DNA of 6,348 nt from Paracoccaceae bacterium (GTDB lineage: Bacteria > Pseudomonadota > Alphaproteobacteria > Rhodobacterales > Rhodobacteraceae): NCBI GenBank assembly GCA_019090405.1, contig JAHRVZ010000437.1, forward strand, positions 1 to 6,348. The letters are read 5' to 3'. The notes beneath the pieces were generated by a model, which saw nothing but the letters and a program-made list of their open reading frames with translations, was not told the origin of the DNA and did not search any database. Of the stretch, positions 5,735 through 6,348 are shown piece after piece. A program made the position numbers and the translations under genes. Numbering within the stretch: the stretch's first letter is position 1; every line of letters starts with the position of its first letter.

Positions 5735-6348
5735 TTAACCGCCAAACAGCGCCAGCACAGGTGCAAATGCATCCTTCCACGACTGGCGTGCCTCAAGCCG
5801 GGCAATCCATGCCGCCACATTTGGCAGTTCATCAAGCGAAATGTCAGACTGCGCACGATACATGAATGTCGAGGCCAGCGCAAAATCCGCCACGCTAAGA
5901 TCGCCTGCGATCCAGTCCTTGCCCTCCAGCCCAATTTCCAGCACGGCCAGAAACTGATCGACATTCTTGACCTCGGCGTCAATGACGCCTTGATCTGGAT
6001 CACCCATGCCGAATTTCGATTTCAGAAATCTTTCGAAGGAAAGTTTCTGCATCGCCGGGCCAAGGTGAATGGTCTGCCAGTAAAGCCACTGATCCACCGT
6101 CGCGCGCGCCTTTGGGTCGTCGGGGTAAAGCCCGCGCTCTGGCTTTTTGCTGGCCAGATAGGAATTGATGGCGCGCGATTCCCAGATCACGAAATCCCCA
6201 TCCTGAAGCACCGGGATTTTGGCGTTGGGGTTCAACGTCAGAAAATCGTCCTTGCGATTGTCACCGCCGCGCAGGTCGACCTCGATGATATCAAGGTCGA
6301 TTCCCAGTTCAAGGGCAACCGCGCGCACCCGCAAAGCGTTGGGCGAGA
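5735..6348 (-). CDS. Glutathione S-transferase family protein, missing its first residues at the window edge
   Basis: The frame is open to the right edge, giving 203 visible residues; only about the first ten should be missing, since the visible part opens with SPNALRVRAVALELG, which normally follows the first beta strand of this family. A TTG at 6332-6334 is the first possible start codon inside the window, but it lies within this conserved helix and is not the real start. The N-terminal thioredoxin-fold domain shows KIPVL (visible residues 43-47, with the cis-proline) and WESRAINSYL (55-64), the glutathione-binding Glu-Ser motif. The all-helical C-terminal domain contains DWIAGDLSVADFAL (144-157), the conserved N-capping box. 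The protein probably conjugates or reduces small electrophiles with glutathione in the cytosol; the class and substrate are unclear. It is upstream of, and on the same strand as, the flavin oxidoreductase. Confidence 0.9.
   Translation of the reverse strand, partial: SPNALRVRAVALELGIDLDIIEVDLRGGDNRKDDFLTLNPNAKIPVLQDGDFVIWESRAINSYLASKKPERGLYPDDPKARATVDQWLYWQTIHLGPAMQKLSFERFLKSKFGMGDPDQGVIDAEVKNVDQFLAVLEIGLEGKDWIAGDLSVADFALASTFMYRAQSDISLDELPNVAAWIARLEARQSWKDAFAPVLALFGG

Noticed and set aside
5664..5780. A 39-residue N-terminal extension of the flavin oxidoreductase
   Set aside because: It would overlap the GST coding end and run through the strong hairpin, lacks family similarity, and the internal ATG at 5661-5663 has a good ribosome binding site and begins the usual LLM N-terminus.
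6332..6334. TTG as the start of the glutathione S-transferase
   Set aside because: The frame stays open to the window edge, and the upstream residues S-P-N-A are the conserved GST N-terminal sequence, so the true start is outside the window.

Overview
The window looks like an ordinary chromosomal stretch from an alphaproteobacterium, most likely the Rhodobacterales/Roseobacter group. I infer this from the style of the proteins, the moderate GC content and a CtrA-type TTAA-N7-TTAA site. No rRNA, tRNA, CRISPR array, transposase or phage gene is visible.

Layout, left to right: (1) positions 1-125, minus strand, the first 41 codons of a secreted solute-binding protein that runs off the left edge; (2) 126-341, an intergenic stretch with three close or overlapping inverted repeats; (3) 342-1037, minus, a membrane-anchored sugar-phosphate transferase of the kind that starts polysaccharide assembly on a lipid carrier; (4) 1038-1581, a 544-base AT-rich divergent control region with a 12-bp palindrome, a CtrA-like site cluster, a 10-bp palindrome and tiny reading frames, one overlapping the next gene's start by ATGA; (5) 1582-2994, plus, a two-domain ManC enzyme; (6) 3063-4559, plus, a phosphomannomutase; (7) 4560-4646, a short convergent gap; (8) 4647-5663, minus, a luciferase-like flavin-dependent oxidoreductase; (9) a strong GC hairpin at 5689-5712; (10) 5735-6348, minus, a glutathione S-transferase whose start lies beyond the right edge.

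Genes 5 and 6 together make GDP-mannose from fructose-6-phosphate: ManC covers the isomerase and guanylyltransferase steps and the mutase covers the step between them. The divergent transferase puts a sugar phosphate on the lipid carrier, so the left two thirds of the window look like part of an exopolysaccharide, capsule or O-antigen locus with a shared control region. The GST and oxidoreductase form a separate same-strand pair of unknown substrate and give no sign of belonging to the polysaccharide pathway.

I do not see an undescribed multi-gene system. The observations most worth a second look are regulatory: the TTAA cluster and palindromes in 1038-1581, the 17-codon frame coupled to manC, the inverted-repeat cluster at 238-294, and the terminator-like hairpin just before the oxidoreductase ribosome binding site.
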